Part shown: positions 1 through 7,206 of the stretch, piece after piece | How positions within the stretch are numbered: position 1 is the first letter of the stretch | How the letters are laid out: each line of letters starts with the position of its first letter | The notes under the pieces: model-generated | Database searches by the model: none | The model's input: the letters and a program-made list of their open reading frames with translations, nothing else | What the model was told of the DNA's origin: nothing | Made by a program: the position numbers and the translations under genes | DNA from: Prevotellaceae bacterium UBA4301 | GTDB taxonomy: Bacteria; Bacteroidota; Bacteroidia; Bacteroidales; Bacteroidaceae | Direction: 5' to 3' | DNA length: 28,299 nt | NCBI GenBank assembly: GCA_002395775.1 | Contig: DGUV01000063.1 | Span: 1 to 28,299 of the forward strand

Positions 1-105
1 GGCATGTTCCTGACCACCGAGTGCGTCATATGCGAAGCCAAGGAAGACAAGCCCGAAATGCCCATGGGCAACCCCGGCATGGGCGGCATGGGCGGCATGA
101 TGTAA
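1..105 (+). CDS. groEL: 60 kDa chaperonin GroEL, C-terminal end (partial)
   Basis: The first 34 codons of the window read through to a TAA at 103-105. They encode a GroEL C-terminus: a GMFLTTECVI-like helix, an acidic linker, and the Gly-Met repeat tail ending GGMGGMM. GroEL is the cytosolic ATP-dependent folding chamber that works with GroES, and the GGM tail lines the bottom of the cavity. Only the tail is visible, so the ATPase and apical domains lie outside the window. A strong hairpin terminator follows directly, so groEL is the last gene of its operon. The identification rests on the tail motif and the sequence just before it. Confidence 0.93.
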   Translation, partial: GMFLTTECVICEAKEDKPEMPMGNPGMGGMGGMM

Positions 106-126
106 GCGCCGGGAAAGAGATAACGA

Positions 127-164
127 AGTCCCCGATGACCTTTTGCGGTTGTCGGGGCTTTTTT
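127..164 (+). terminator. Rho-independent terminator after groEL
   Basis: Positions 127-140 and 147-159 form a 13-bp stem with one bulged T (129) and two G-U pairs. The core is CCCCGA paired with TCGGGG and the loop is TTTTGC. A run of six T (159-164) follows. It sits 22 bases after the groEL stop codon and separates that operon from the promoter at 176-206. Confidence 0.9.
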
Positions 165-175
165 GTGTGTTTTTC

Positions 176-206
176 TTGGCATTTTGCATGTTTATTCGTA
201 CCTTTG
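176..206 (+). promoter_or_regulatory. Bacteroidetes-type promoter of the sialic acid operon
   Basis: A -33 TTG (176-178) and a -7 box TACCTTTG (199-206) are separated by exactly 20 bases, which matches the Bacteroidetes primary-sigma pattern TTG-N20-TAnnTTTG. Transcription would start near 211, leaving only about 12 bases before the ATG at 223. Confidence 0.75.
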
Positions 207-222
207 AGCCCAAATTAGCGCC

Positions 223-1113
223 ATGAAGGACAAAATGTTATGGACACAGACAGCGGCATACGGCCTCATATTCTTCGGAGTGTGGGCCGGACTCACCTTT
301 ATTCCGCCCAAAGGGGAATACATGTGGGAACCGTGGCCCACGACCATCGGGCTGATTGTGAACTTCTGCACGACCGTCCTCTTCACCCTGTTTGTCTTCC
401 TCACGGCCCGTCTGGCGCGCACCGACCAGACCTTTCCCGGCATCCTGGCCACGGCCCTGTTCATCATCCTCTTCTGTCCGGGCGAGGATGTCTTCTTCGA
501 CCGCGACGAGGCGGCTCTGATGGAACTTTCCTCCCAGTGCATCGTGCCCTTCTTCATCTCGCAATACAACCGCGTCAGCCAGAAGAACTTCCACCGGTGG
601 TATCTGCTGATGCTCCTGATGGGCGTGTTCTGTAGCTACACCCACAACGGCATCACCATCCCCCTGTGCTGCGCCTTCGTGTGGCTGGCCTTCCAGCGCC
701 ACGAGCGCTTCTTCCGTCAGGCATGCTGGCCCATGGTCATCGGCGTCATCATCGGCACGGGACTGAGCATCTGGCGCAAGTGGGACGAGAGCCTGAACAT
801 GGCCACCGACCTGGACGCCATCAGCTCGGTGACCAGCATTGCGCTCCGTACCCTGTGGGACACAAAGGTGTTTGTCATCTCCCTCATCATGACGGGCTAC
901 CTGCTCTCCTATCGCCGGGGGCGCAAGGACATTCTCTACATCTTCCGCCGACATTATGTCATGACACTTTGTTGCATGTTCTCCCTCATCACCCTGCCCT
1001 TTGCCCCGCTGGGCGTCGAGAACGCCGTCACTGGGGTGTGCTTCTTCAGCATGTTCTGGGTGCTTTTCCTGAGTCAGTATTTGGTAACAAAATATCTAAA
1101 ACGCAAAATATAA
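223..1113 (+). CDS. Polytopic membrane protein of unknown function, first gene of the nan operon
   Basis: The product is 296 aa and clearly hydrophobic, with about seven to eight predicted membrane segments (near residues 10-27, 38-62, 72-86, 126-142, 146-160, 170-186, 212-228 and 243-285). The C-terminus is basic (KYLKRKI) and there is no cleavable signal peptide. I recognise no catalytic motif and no family with certainty. Features that stand out are an acidic loop FFDRDEAA near residue 91 and a CSYTHNG motif near 138. Its stop codon lies 7 bases before the lyase start and a good promoter lies just upstream, so it is probably co-transcribed with sialic acid catabolism. That suggests, but does not show, a role in transport or sensing of the same substrate. 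Confidence 0.85.
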   Translation: MKDKMLWTQTAAYGLIFFGVWAGLTFIPPKGEYMWEPWPTTIGLIVNFCTTVLFTLFVFLTARLARTDQTFPGILATALFIILFCPGEDVFFDRDEAALMELSSQCIVPFFISQYNRVSQKNFHRWYLLMLLMGVFCSYTHNGITIPLCCAFVWLAFQRHERFFRQACWPMVIGVIIGTGLSIWRKWDESLNMATDLDAISSVTSIALRTLWDTKVFVISLIMTGYLLSYRRGRKDILYIFRRHYVMTLCCMFSLITLPFAPLGVENAVTGVCFFSMFWVLFLSQYLVTKYLKRKI

Positions 1114-1120
1114 TTTAATC

Positions 1121-2044
1121 ATGGAATTCGAGAAGATTGTCGGGCTCATCGATGCCCCTTTCACTCCTTTCAAGGAGAATGGTGATGTAAATCTTGACCC
1201 CATCCCTGCCTACGCCCGGATGCTGGCCAAGAACGGTTTGAAGGGTGTGTTCATCAACGGTTCCTCGGGCGAGGGCTACATGCTCACCAGCGACGAGCGC
1301 ATGCAGTTGGCCGAGGCTTGGATGCAGGCTGCACCCGAGGGATTCAAGGTGATTGTGCATGTGGGCAGTTGCTGTGTGCGCGAGAGCCGCCGCCTGGCCG
1401 AACATGCTCAGGCCATCGGAGCCTGGGGCATCGGGGCTATGGCTCCCCCATTCCCCAAGGTGGGCCGCATTGAGGAACTGGCAAAGTACTGCGAGGAGAT
1501 TGCCTGCGGAGCCCCCAACCTGCCCTTCTATTTCTATCACATCCCTGCCTTCAACGGCGCCTTCCTCCCCATGGTGGAACTCCTGAAGGCCGTGGATGGC
1601 CGCATCCCCAACTTTGCCGGCATCAAGTACACCTTCGAGAGCATCTATGAGTACAACCAGTGCCGACTCTATGGCGGCGGCAAGTTCGACATGCTCCACG
1701 GTCAGGACGAGACCATCCTGCCCTCGCTGGCTATGGGCGGCGCGCGCGGCGGCATCGGCGGCACCACCAACTACAACGGACGCTGCCTCACGGGCATCAT
1801 CGAAGCCTGGAACAACGGCGACCTGGAGAAGGCCCGCCAACTGCAGAACTACGCCCAGGAGGTCATCAACGTCATCTGCCACTTCCGCGGCAACATCGTG
1901 GGCGGCAAGCGCATCATGAAGCTCATGGGACTGGACCTCGGCCCCAACCGCACTCCCTTCCAGAACATCACTCCCGAGGAAGAGGCTCGTCTGAAGGCCG
2001 AACTCGACGCCATCGACTTCTGGAACCATTGTAATCTATTATAG
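1121..2044 (+). CDS. nanA: N-acetylneuraminate lyase (DHDPS/NAL family)
   Basis: The product is 307 aa, the usual length for this TIM-barrel aldolase family. It cleaves N-acetylneuraminate to N-acetylmannosamine and pyruvate in the cytosol through a Schiff base. Visible family signatures are the pyruvate-carboxylate loop NGSSGEGY (residues 46-53), the catalytic tyrosine in YFYHIPAF (Tyr139), and the Schiff-base lysine in GIKYT (Lys169). The KYT context and the HIP motif fit neuraminate lyase better than dihydrodipicolinate synthase, and the neighbours agree: a NanM-like fusion transporter downstream and an acylglucosamine epimerase beyond it. This matches the lyase (NanL) of the Bacteroides fragilis type of pathway. 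It starts 7 bases after the membrane protein gene, so it lies in the same operon. A related 2-keto acid aldolase specificity cannot be fully excluded. Confidence 0.9.
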   Translation: MEFEKIVGLIDAPFTPFKENGDVNLDPIPAYARMLAKNGLKGVFINGSSGEGYMLTSDERMQLAEAWMQAAPEGFKVIVHVGSCCVRESRRLAEHAQAIGAWGIGAMAPPFPKVGRIEELAKYCEEIACGAPNLPFYFYHIPAFNGAFLPMVELLKAVDGRIPNFAGIKYTFESIYEYNQCRLYGGGKFDMLHGQDETILPSLAMGGARGGIGGTTNYNGRCLTGIIEAWNNGDLEKARQLQNYAQEVINVICHFRGNIVGGKRIMKLMGLDLGPNRTPFQNITPEEEARLKAELDAIDFWNHCNLL

Positions 2045-2081
2045 AGATTAGAGATTAGAGATTAGGGATTAGAGATTAGGG
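2044..2081. repeat. Heptad microsatellite (GAGATTA/GGGATTA), about 5 units
   Basis: Units of exactly 7 bp begin at 2044, 2051, 2058, 2065 and 2072: GAGATTA three times, GGGATTA, then GAGATTA, with a partial sixth. The array begins on the last base of the nanA stop codon. A GC-rich palindromic repeat (2083-2112) follows at once. Confidence 0.85.
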
Positions 2082-2082
2082 A

Positions 2083-2112
2083 CCTCACCCCTGTCCTCTC
2101 CCAAGGAGAGGG
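2083..2112. repeat. Interspersed palindromic repeat (CCTCACCC...CCTCTCC/GGAGAGG)
   Basis: This block reads CCTCACCC, a 4-base spacer, then a 7-bp hairpin CCTCTCC (2095-2101) / GGAGAGG (2105-2111). It is nearly the same as the reverse complement of 20186-20215 inside the 1321-aa gene. It resembles the dispersed CCCTCTCC/GGAGAGGG repeats found in many bacterial genomes. Here it is intergenic and lies between the lyase and the kelch-symporter gene. A further small hairpin ACTCCC/GGGAGT follows at 2134-2149. No promoter fitting the consensus was found in 2045-2223. Confidence 0.75.
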
Positions 2113-2201
2113 AAAAAATAAAAGATTAAACGGACTCCCAAAAGGGAGTAGAAACGCGAAATATTAGCAATTTGAATGAACAAGACTGACAGATCATACT
2201 T

Positions 2202-2223
2202 CTCCCCCTCGGGGGAGGTTCGG
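2202..2223 (+). promoter_or_regulatory. Palindrome with SD-like GGAGG just before the kelch-symporter start
   Basis: CTCCCCC (2202-2208) can pair with GGGGGAG (2211-2217). The right arm includes a purine-rich GGGGGAGG ending at 2218, five bases before the ATG at 2224. Strong Shine-Dalgarno sequences are uncommon in Bacteroidetes, so this may be a by-product of a GC-rich repeat landing at the gene start. If used, the hairpin would mask it. Confidence 0.4.
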
Positions 2224-4743
2224 ATGAGGGGCAGGATTTGGTTTCTCCTTTTCCTGTTTCTGCCTCTAACCTTGCTTGCCCAGAATCGTCTTTCCCTCGA
2301 GGCACTGCCCTCCCACCACGTCACCGGCGGACAAGGGGTTTCGGCCCCCTTCTGCGGCATGGTCGAGGGGACGCTCACCGTTGCCGGCGGATGCAACTTC
2401 CCCGGCCCGCCTTACGCGCCAGCCGGCGAGAAGGTGTACTACAGCGACATCTGGTATCTGGGCAAGGGCGCATGGTACAAGCACCGCTTCCGCCTGCCCT
2501 CGGCCGCGGCCTATGGCGCCAGCGTCCAGGTGCCCGAGCGCGGACTGGTTTGTCTGGGCGGCACCGACGGCAAGCACAGCCTCACCCATGTCTTCCACAT
2601 CGGCAAGAAGCAGGTTTCCGCCTGGCCCTCCCTGCCCGTGGGCATCGACAACGGAGCCGCCGCCTATGCCAACGGAGCCATCTTCCTGGTGGGCGGCCAG
2701 ACCGACGGACAGCCCCAGATGGGTGTCTATCAGCTCAGCATCGACGAGAAGCGTTGGCAGCAGATTGCCACCCTCCCCGGACAGCCTCGCCTGCAACCTT
2801 CCGCCGTGGTGCAGACCAACGGACTTGACCATTCGCTCTACGTCTTCGGCGGCTACGACCCCGCAACGGGCAAGGTGGCCGACGAGGCCCTCGAACTGAA
2901 CCTGAAGACCATGGAGTGGAAGTCCCACCCCGGCAGTCGGGCCACCGTGGGCATGACCGCCACCCCCTCGGGCTACAGCCATGTGCTCTTCTTCGGCGGT
3001 GTCAACAAGGACATCTTCGAGAAGGCTCTGCTCGCCAGCAGCGACTCCCTCTTCCGCAACCAGAATCCCGACTTCGGGACCAACTATCTCTCCCACCCCG
3101 CTCCCTGGTATAAGTTCAACCCCGACATCCTGGTCTATCACACCATCACCGACTCCTGGTACACCATCCCCGGCAACTCCTTGCTGGCCCGTGCCGGTGC
3201 CGGTCTGGTCAGCAGCCCCGACGGCCTCATCCTCATCGACGGCGAGAGCAAGCCCGGCATCCGCGGTTCCGAGGTCATGAAGATACAGTTCCGCCACAGC
3301 GTCAGCTTCGGATGGCTCAACTGGCTGGTGCTTGTCCTCTATCTTGCAGCCATGCTCGGACTGGGCGTCTTCTTCATGCGCCGGGAGGGCGGAAGCGACG
3401 ACTTCTTCCGCGGCGGCGGTCGCGTGCCCTGGTGGGCAGCGGGTATCAGCATCTATGCCACCATGCTCTCCGCCATCACCTACATGGCCATCCCCGCCAA
3501 GGCCTACGCCACCAACTGGACCTACTATCCCATGCTCGTCATGATATTGGTGGTAAGTTGGCCCGTGGTCAAGTACTATCTGCCCTACTTCCGCAACCTC
3601 AACATCACGTCGGCCTACGAGTATCTGGAGATTCGCTTCAATGCACTGACGCGCCTGCTGGCCTCCGGACTGTTCATCGTCTTCATGATAGCCCGCATGG
3701 CCCTTGTCCTCTACCTGCCCTCGCTGGCGCTTACCGCCGTGACGGGCATCGACATCCGCACGTGCATCATCCTCATGGGCATCGTCACCATCATCTACTG
3801 CACCATGGGCGGTGTGGAAGCCGTCATCTGGGGCGACGTCATCCAGGGCATCATCCTCGTGGGCGGAGCCTTCCTGGCCGCCGCCTGGCTGTGGGGACAC
3901 ACCGAAGGCGGCGTCTCCGGTGCCCTCCAACTGGCCGTGGACAACGACAAGCTGCGCCTCTTCGAGTGGACTTGGGACTATCGGCGCGTCTCCTTCTGGG
4001 TAGCCATCCTGGGAGGCGGACTTGCCAACAACCTCATTTCCTACACCTCCGACCAGACCGTCATCCAGCGCTATCTCACCACCAAGGACGTCAGCAGTGC
4101 CAGCCGCAGCATCTGGATGAACGGCTTGATGAGCGTTTTCATCTCCGTCATCTTCTATGTCATCGGCACGGGCCTCTACACCTTCTATAAGACCCACCCC
4201 GCCGAACTCGACTTCACGATGAGCAAGGGCGACACCATCTTCCCCTTCTTCATGATGAGTCAGATGCCACAAGGCATTGCCGGACTGCTGATTGCGGCCA
4301 TCTTTGCCGCCACCATGTCCACCATCTCGTCGAACATCAATTCGGTATCTACGGCCTTCAGCATCGACTTCTGGAAGCGTTTCCGTCCTCACGTCCTGGA
4401 CAAGGAGATGTTGCGCGTGGCCCGTTGGACCTGTGTCGTCAGTGGTCTCATCGGCGTAGGCATAGCCTTGCTCATGGCCACCTGGGACATCATCTCCCTG
4501 CTCGACTACTTCAACACCATCCTCGGTCTCCTCTCATCTGGTCTTGGCGGACTCTTCTTCATGGGACGTTTTCTGCCACGCATCAATGGTCGCTCCGCCC
4601 TCTTGGGCTTCATCGTGGGCGAGGCCGTTGTCATCTGGATGGCCTTCAACACCGACACGTCGTTCATGCTCTTCGGCTTCATCGGCATGGTAGTCAGCAT
4701 CCTCACCGGTTGGCTCCTCTCGCTGGGCAGCAAGACACGATAG
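2224..4743 (+). CDS. NanM-like kelch (cyclically permuted mutarotase) fused to sodium:solute symporter; probable sialic acid transporter
   Basis: The protein is 839 aa from the ATG at 2224, or 855 aa from the in-frame ATG at 2176. I prefer 2224 because a clean signal peptide (MRGRIWFLLFLFLPLTLLAQ) follows directly. Residues about 22-355 hold kelch-type beta-propeller repeats (LVCLGGTDG, FLVGGQTDG, LYVFGGYDP, VLFFGGVN), the signature of NanM/YjhT sialic acid mutarotases and their cyclically permuted relatives. From about residue 360 there is an SSS-family carrier with about 13 membrane segments, SSS motifs such as YTSDQTVIQRYL, and the conserved AAIFAATMSTISSNINS stretch. The propeller would sit in the periplasm and present the preferred anomer to the Na+-coupled transporter. 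Position after the lyase supports sialic acid as substrate, but specificity is inferred. Convergent with the epimerase gene. Confidence 0.88.
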   Translation: MRGRIWFLLFLFLPLTLLAQNRLSLEALPSHHVTGGQGVSAPFCGMVEGTLTVAGGCNFPGPPYAPAGEKVYYSDIWYLGKGAWYKHRFRLPSAAAYGASVQVPERGLVCLGGTDGKHSLTHVFHIGKKQVSAWPSLPVGIDNGAAAYANGAIFLVGGQTDGQPQMGVYQLSIDEKRWQQIATLPGQPRLQPSAVVQTNGLDHSLYVFGGYDPATGKVADEALELNLKTMEWKSHPGSRATVGMTATPSGYSHVLFFGGVNKDIFEKALLASSDSLFRNQNPDFGTNYLSHPAPWYKFNPDILVYHTITDSWYTIPGNSLLARAGAGLVSSPDGLILIDGESKPGIRGSEVMKIQFRHSVSFGWLNWLVLVLYLAAMLGLGVFFMRREGGSDDFFRGGGRVPWWAAGISIYATMLSAITYMAIPAKAYATNWTYYPMLVMILVVSWPVVKYYLPYFRNLNITSAYEYLEIRFNALTRLLASGLFIVFMIARMALVLYLPSLALTAVTGIDIRTCIILMGIVTIIYCTMGGVEAVIWGDVIQGIILVGGAFLAAAWLWGHTEGGVSGALQLAVDNDKLRLFEWTWDYRRVSFWVAILGGGLANNLISYTSDQTVIQRYLTTKDVSSASRSIWMNGLMSVFISVIFYVIGTGLYTFYKTHPAELDFTMSKGDTIFPFFMMSQMPQGIAGLLIAAIFAATMSTISSNINSVSTAFSIDFWKRFRPHVLDKEMLRVARWTCVVSGLIGVGIALLMATWDIISLLDYFNTILGLLSSGLGGLFFMGRFLPRINGRSALLGFIVGEAVVIWMAFNTDTSFMLFGFIGMVVSILTGWLLSLGSKTR

Positions 4744-4754
4744 ACTGTCCACAC

Positions 4755-4796
4755 AAAAACGACGGGCTGTGTCCACAAACACAGCCCGTCGTTTTT
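4755..4796. terminator. Bidirectional terminator between the symporter and epimerase genes
   Basis: A perfect 14-bp stem (4759-4772 with 4779-4792, core GACGGGCTGTGT) has a 6-base loop CCACAA. It is flanked by an A run (4755-4758) and a T run (4792-4797) that extend the pairing to 18 bp. The T tracts on both strands suit two convergent genes ending at 4743 and 4808. Confidence 0.93.
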
Positions 4797-4807
4797 TCAT
4801 TACTTCC

Positions 4808-6019
4808 TCACTTCTTTCCTTCCTCACTTTCTATAATTCTCTCCAGCGTCTGCCACACCTGGAAGAGGCCGCGGGGCACATGGAAGCAGCCCTTCCACTT
4901 GCCGCCCTTCAGGGTCAGCAGCACCTCGCCCTGGCGGTTCAGGTAACCAAACCATTCGGGATATTCCTCGTCGCGGAAGTGACTCCACGTGTAGTCGTGC
5001 ACACGCTTAAACCACTTCAGACACTCCTCCGAGCCCGTCAGCTCGTAGCCCTTGATCATGGTGATGAGCGTCTCGATGTGCACCCACCAGAGCTTCTGAT
5101 CCCATTCCAATTGCTGAAGAGGACGACCCAGACGATCCATGAAATAGAAGATGCCGTCGTACTGCTTGTCCCATCCGTACTCCACCTCGCGCAGGGCGAT
5201 GTGCACTGCCTTGTCGATGAGGTCCCTCCGGCCCAGTCGTCGTCCCAGGTCCATGATGAACCACATGGCCTCGATGGCATGTCCGGGGTTCTGCAGTCGG
5301 CCTTCGTGACAGTCCACCAGTTCGCCGTCCTTGCTGACGTTCTCCACAATCATGTCCAGTTCCGGCCGGTAGAACACGTCAAGCACCTCGTGCAGACAGA
5401 TGTCGATGGTCTCCTGCAGGAAGGCAGGTTCCAGCAGGTCCTCAATCTCCAATGCCACGTTGCACAGAATCATGGGCAGGGCGAAGTCCTTCAGCGCCCG
5501 GGCTCCCGGGGCAGCCTTGCTCCAGCGTCCCTTCGGGTTGTTGCGCTTCTCCAGCACGATGTCGAACGTCCGTTTCGCAATGTCGGCATATTCGGCATTG
5601 CCCGTAGCCTTGTAGAGCTGTCCGAAGGCGATGACGGCAAACGTATAGCTGAAAATGTTGTAAGGCTCCACCAGCGGCTGTCCCTCGCGCGTCAGCGAGA
5701 AGTACCAGTTGAGGTTGCCGTCGTGACCATACTTCTTCAGGAACTCGGCCCCCTCTATGGCAGCCTCGAGCCACGCCTTGCGCACCTCTTCGCTCACCTC
5801 CCCGCGCGGCACCTTATTATATAGGGTGGCCAACATCCACACCTCACGTCCCTGGAGCCAGATAAACTTATCCGTGTCATACACCTCTCCGTCACGTTCG
5901 ATGCAGGTGAAGTATCCCCCACACTCGTGGTCGATGCTCTTCGTCATCCAGAAGGGCATCACTCTGTCCAACAACTCACTCTTGTACTGCGCAGCCAGCG
6001 CCCGAAAGTCTATATCCAT
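4808..6019 (-). CDS. nanE: N-acylglucosamine 2-epimerase (AGE / renin-binding-protein family)
   Basis: The protein is 403 aa from the ATG at 6019; an in-frame ATG at 6076 would add 19 residues with no family match. AGE enzymes form an (alpha/alpha)6 barrel and interconvert ManNAc and GlcNAc in the cytosol. Family residues are present: Arg58 in WLQGREVW, His247 in NPGHAIEAMWF, and His380 in CFHVPRGL. The two histidines are in about the positions (248 and 382) known for the mammalian enzyme. The CFHVPR motif favours AGE over cellobiose 2-epimerase. With the lyase and transporter opposite, it completes conversion of sialic acid to GlcNAc, as described for the B. fragilis nanLET pathway, where NanE is of this AGE type and not the ManNAc-6-P epimerase. 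The promoter is at 6050-6080. Confidence 0.9.
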   Translation of the reverse strand: MDIDFRALAAQYKSELLDRVMPFWMTKSIDHECGGYFTCIERDGEVYDTDKFIWLQGREVWMLATLYNKVPRGEVSEEVRKAWLEAAIEGAEFLKKYGHDGNLNWYFSLTREGQPLVEPYNIFSYTFAVIAFGQLYKATGNAEYADIAKRTFDIVLEKRNNPKGRWSKAAPGARALKDFALPMILCNVALEIEDLLEPAFLQETIDICLHEVLDVFYRPELDMIVENVSKDGELVDCHEGRLQNPGHAIEAMWFIMDLGRRLGRRDLIDKAVHIALREVEYGWDKQYDGIFYFMDRLGRPLQQLEWDQKLWWVHIETLITMIKGYELTGSEECLKWFKRVHDYTWSHFRDEEYPEWFGYLNRQGEVLLTLKGGKWKGCFHVPRGLFQVWQTLERIIESEEGKK

Positions 6020-6049
6020 AAGATGATGTTTAAAACAAACTTCTTGCAA

Positions 6050-6080
6050 CAAAGTTACAGCCTTTTTTCCAATCACACAA
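6050..6080 (-). promoter_or_regulatory. Promoter of the epimerase gene
   Basis: Read on the minus strand, TTG (6080-6078) is followed by 20 bases and TAACTTTG (6057-6050). The start site would fall near 6044, about 25 bases before the ATG at 6019, which supports that start over the one at 6076. Confidence 0.75.
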
Positions 6081-6088
6081 GTTTGTGT
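6075..6088. promoter_or_regulatory. Inverted repeat over the epimerase -33 box, possible operator
   Basis: ACACAA (6075-6080) and TTGTGT (6083-6088) form a perfect 6-bp inverted repeat with a 2-base spacer. It overlaps the -33 TTG of the epimerase promoter and lies 21 bases upstream of the divergent promoter's -33 TTTG at 6109-6112. A sialic-acid-responsive repressor site is possible, but nothing here identifies the regulator. Confidence 0.3.
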
Positions 6089-6109
6089 TGCACAAAATCA
6101 AAAATAAAT

Positions 6110-6140
6110 TTGGCTTCTCACGCTCTTTCCACTACCTTTG
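6110..6140 (+). promoter_or_regulatory. Promoter abutting the phosphopantetheinyl transferase start
   Basis: TTG (6110-6112), a 20-base spacer and TACCTTTG (6133-6140) match the consensus. The ATG starts at 6145, only four bases after the -7 box, so transcription should start at or within a base or two of the start codon. Confidence 0.75.
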
Positions 6141-6144
6141 CACC

Positions 6145-6771
6145 ATGATTCTCATCGACGACAGCATACAGGACTACTCGCCCAGCCAGATAGCTCAGTG
6201 GATGGACGAGCTGCCCGAGTGGCGCCGCCGCCAGGCCCTTGCCTTCCGTCACGATTCGGGTCAGCGCCAGTCGCTGCTGGCCTATCGTCTCCTGTGCCAG
6301 GGTCTGCGCGAGGCCTACGGCATCATGGAGCAACCCACCTTCGTCTATAACGAACACGGCAAACCATACATCAAAATTAAAAATGAAAAATTAAAAATTA
6401 AAAATGTGGAGGCCCTTTCTCTCCCCCCCACGGAGGGAGCCGGAGAGGGGCTTCACTTCTCGCTATCTCATTGCAAGGAAGGAGTTTGCTGTGCCATCTC
6501 GGACAGACCTGTGGGCATCGACATCGAGTCGGCCACGCGTCACATTCCCGAGAGCCTCATCGACTACACCATGGACCCCTCCGAGCAGTCCCTCATCCGC
6601 GGGAGTGCCGACCCCAGCCGCACCTTCCTTCGCTTGTGGACCCAGAAGGAGGCCGTCTTCAAGCGCATGGGCACGGGTCTGCGCGACGACATTCGCGACA
6701 TCCTCTCTCTCCAGCCCTATGCCATCGAGATGCGCGAAAACGAGCGCTACATCCTCAGCGTAGCGTGGTGA
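6145..6771 (+). CDS. 4'-phosphopantetheinyl transferase (Sfp/EntD type) with an in-frame repeat insertion
   Basis: The product is 208 aa from the ATG at 6145. An upstream in-frame ATG at 6085 lies before the promoter and is unlikely. It transfers the phosphopantetheine arm of CoA to a serine on acyl- or peptidyl-carrier proteins in the cytosol. Motifs are NEHGKPY (69-75), HFSLSHC (104-110), the Mg2+-binding GIDIE (Asp126, Glu128), and FLRLWTQKEAVFKRMG (161-176, with Trp165, Lys168 and Glu169). In the family, GKP is followed within a few residues by HFSLSH. Here about 25 residues (77-101) intervene, encoded by an AT-rich heptad repeat (6373-6406) and a GC-rich palindrome (6413-6452). The catalytic motifs remain intact and in frame, so the enzyme may still work. 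It ends 13 bases before the convergent PIN toxin gene. Confidence 0.9.
   Translation: MILIDDSIQDYSPSQIAQWMDELPEWRRRQALAFRHDSGQRQSLLAYRLLCQGLREAYGIMEQPTFVYNEHGKPYIKIKNEKLKIKNVEALSLPPTEGAGEGLHFSLSHCKEGVCCAISDRPVGIDIESATRHIPESLIDYTMDPSEQSLIRGSADPSRTFLRLWTQKEAVFKRMGTGLRDDIRDILSLQPYAIEMRENERYILSVAW
6373..6406 (+). repeat. Period-7 AT-rich repeat (AAAATTA) inside the PPTase gene
   Basis: Units of 7 bp start at 6373, 6380, 6387 and 6394 (AAAATTA, AAAATGA, AAAATTA, AAAATTA), with a partial fifth. They are translated as part of IKIKNEKLKIKN. A 33-base stretch (6374-6406) matches the reverse complement of 19896-19928 with one mismatch. Confidence 0.9.
6413..6452 (+). repeat. GC-rich palindromic repeat inside the PPTase gene
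   Basis: A pyrimidine-rich arm (CTCTCCCCCC) is followed by a purine-rich arm (GGAGGGAG, then GGAGAGGGG). It is of the same general class as 2083-2112, 19671-19703 and 20186-20215. It is translated as SLPPTEGAGEG and lies immediately before the HFSLSH motif. Confidence 0.65.
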
Positions 6772-6783
6772 GACCCCAAAATG

Positions 6784-7206
6784 CTATACCGCAAAATAGG
6801 TATCAAGAAATGCCTTTGGAGCAAGAACAGGAATCCCGTCTTTGGGGAAATGACGCTTCTTATCTCTCGTAACAATCACGTTACATCCTGCTTCCAAAGC
6901 CGCCTCATATTGCAACATATCCTCAAAATCAGGCATTCCAGAGTTCAATGCAGTCATCACATGTGAGTCATTCATCGTCGCTGCCATGACATACTTCTTC
7001 AGAAATAGGAGACCCTCTATCGCCTTGGGATAGCCGACATTTTTGCGAGCAGAATAAACACAATTTGCAAACGTTAAGGGAGATGCATACATCTGAATCT
7101 CCCCCCTAATTCCCAAATCAAAGACATTGAGAGATGGCAAAAGAAAATTCTCCCGTCCCTCAATGATATCAAGCAGGATATTTGTATCAAGAAAGACCTT
7201 CATCAT
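6784..7206 (-). CDS. PIN-domain ribonuclease, VapC-like toxin
   Basis: The product is 140 aa, typical for a PIN domain. The acidic metal-binding residues are visible: Asp7 in FLDTNILLDII, the cluster DFED (residues 93-96), and Asp115 in VTRDKKHF-like VTRDKKRHF. These proteins are Mg2+-dependent RNases, usually toxins held in check by a cognate antitoxin. The start overlaps the stop of the upstream small RHH gene in an ATGA arrangement (7206-7203), the classic layout for translational coupling of a toxin-antitoxin pair. A second ATG at 7203 is also possible. Base composition is lower in GC than the flanking catabolic genes, which fits an acquired module. The gene ends 12 bases from the PPTase stop. 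Confidence 0.88.
   Translation of the reverse strand: MMKVFLDTNILLDIIEGRENFLLPSLNVFDLGIRGEIQMYASPLTFANCVYSARKNVGYPKAIEGLLFLKKYVMAATMNDSHVMTALNSGMPDFEDMLQYEAALEAGCNVIVTRDKKRHFPKDGIPVLAPKAFLDTYFAV

Noticed and set aside
2266..4392. 708-codon open frame on the minus strand, opposite the kelch-symporter gene
   Set aside because: It is low-complexity Gly/Val/His/Asp-rich sequence antisense to clear kelch and SSS motifs, so a composition artefact.
4769..5824. 351-codon open frame on the plus strand, opposite the epimerase
   Set aside because: It begins inside the terminator hairpin and lies antisense to conserved AGE catalytic motifs.
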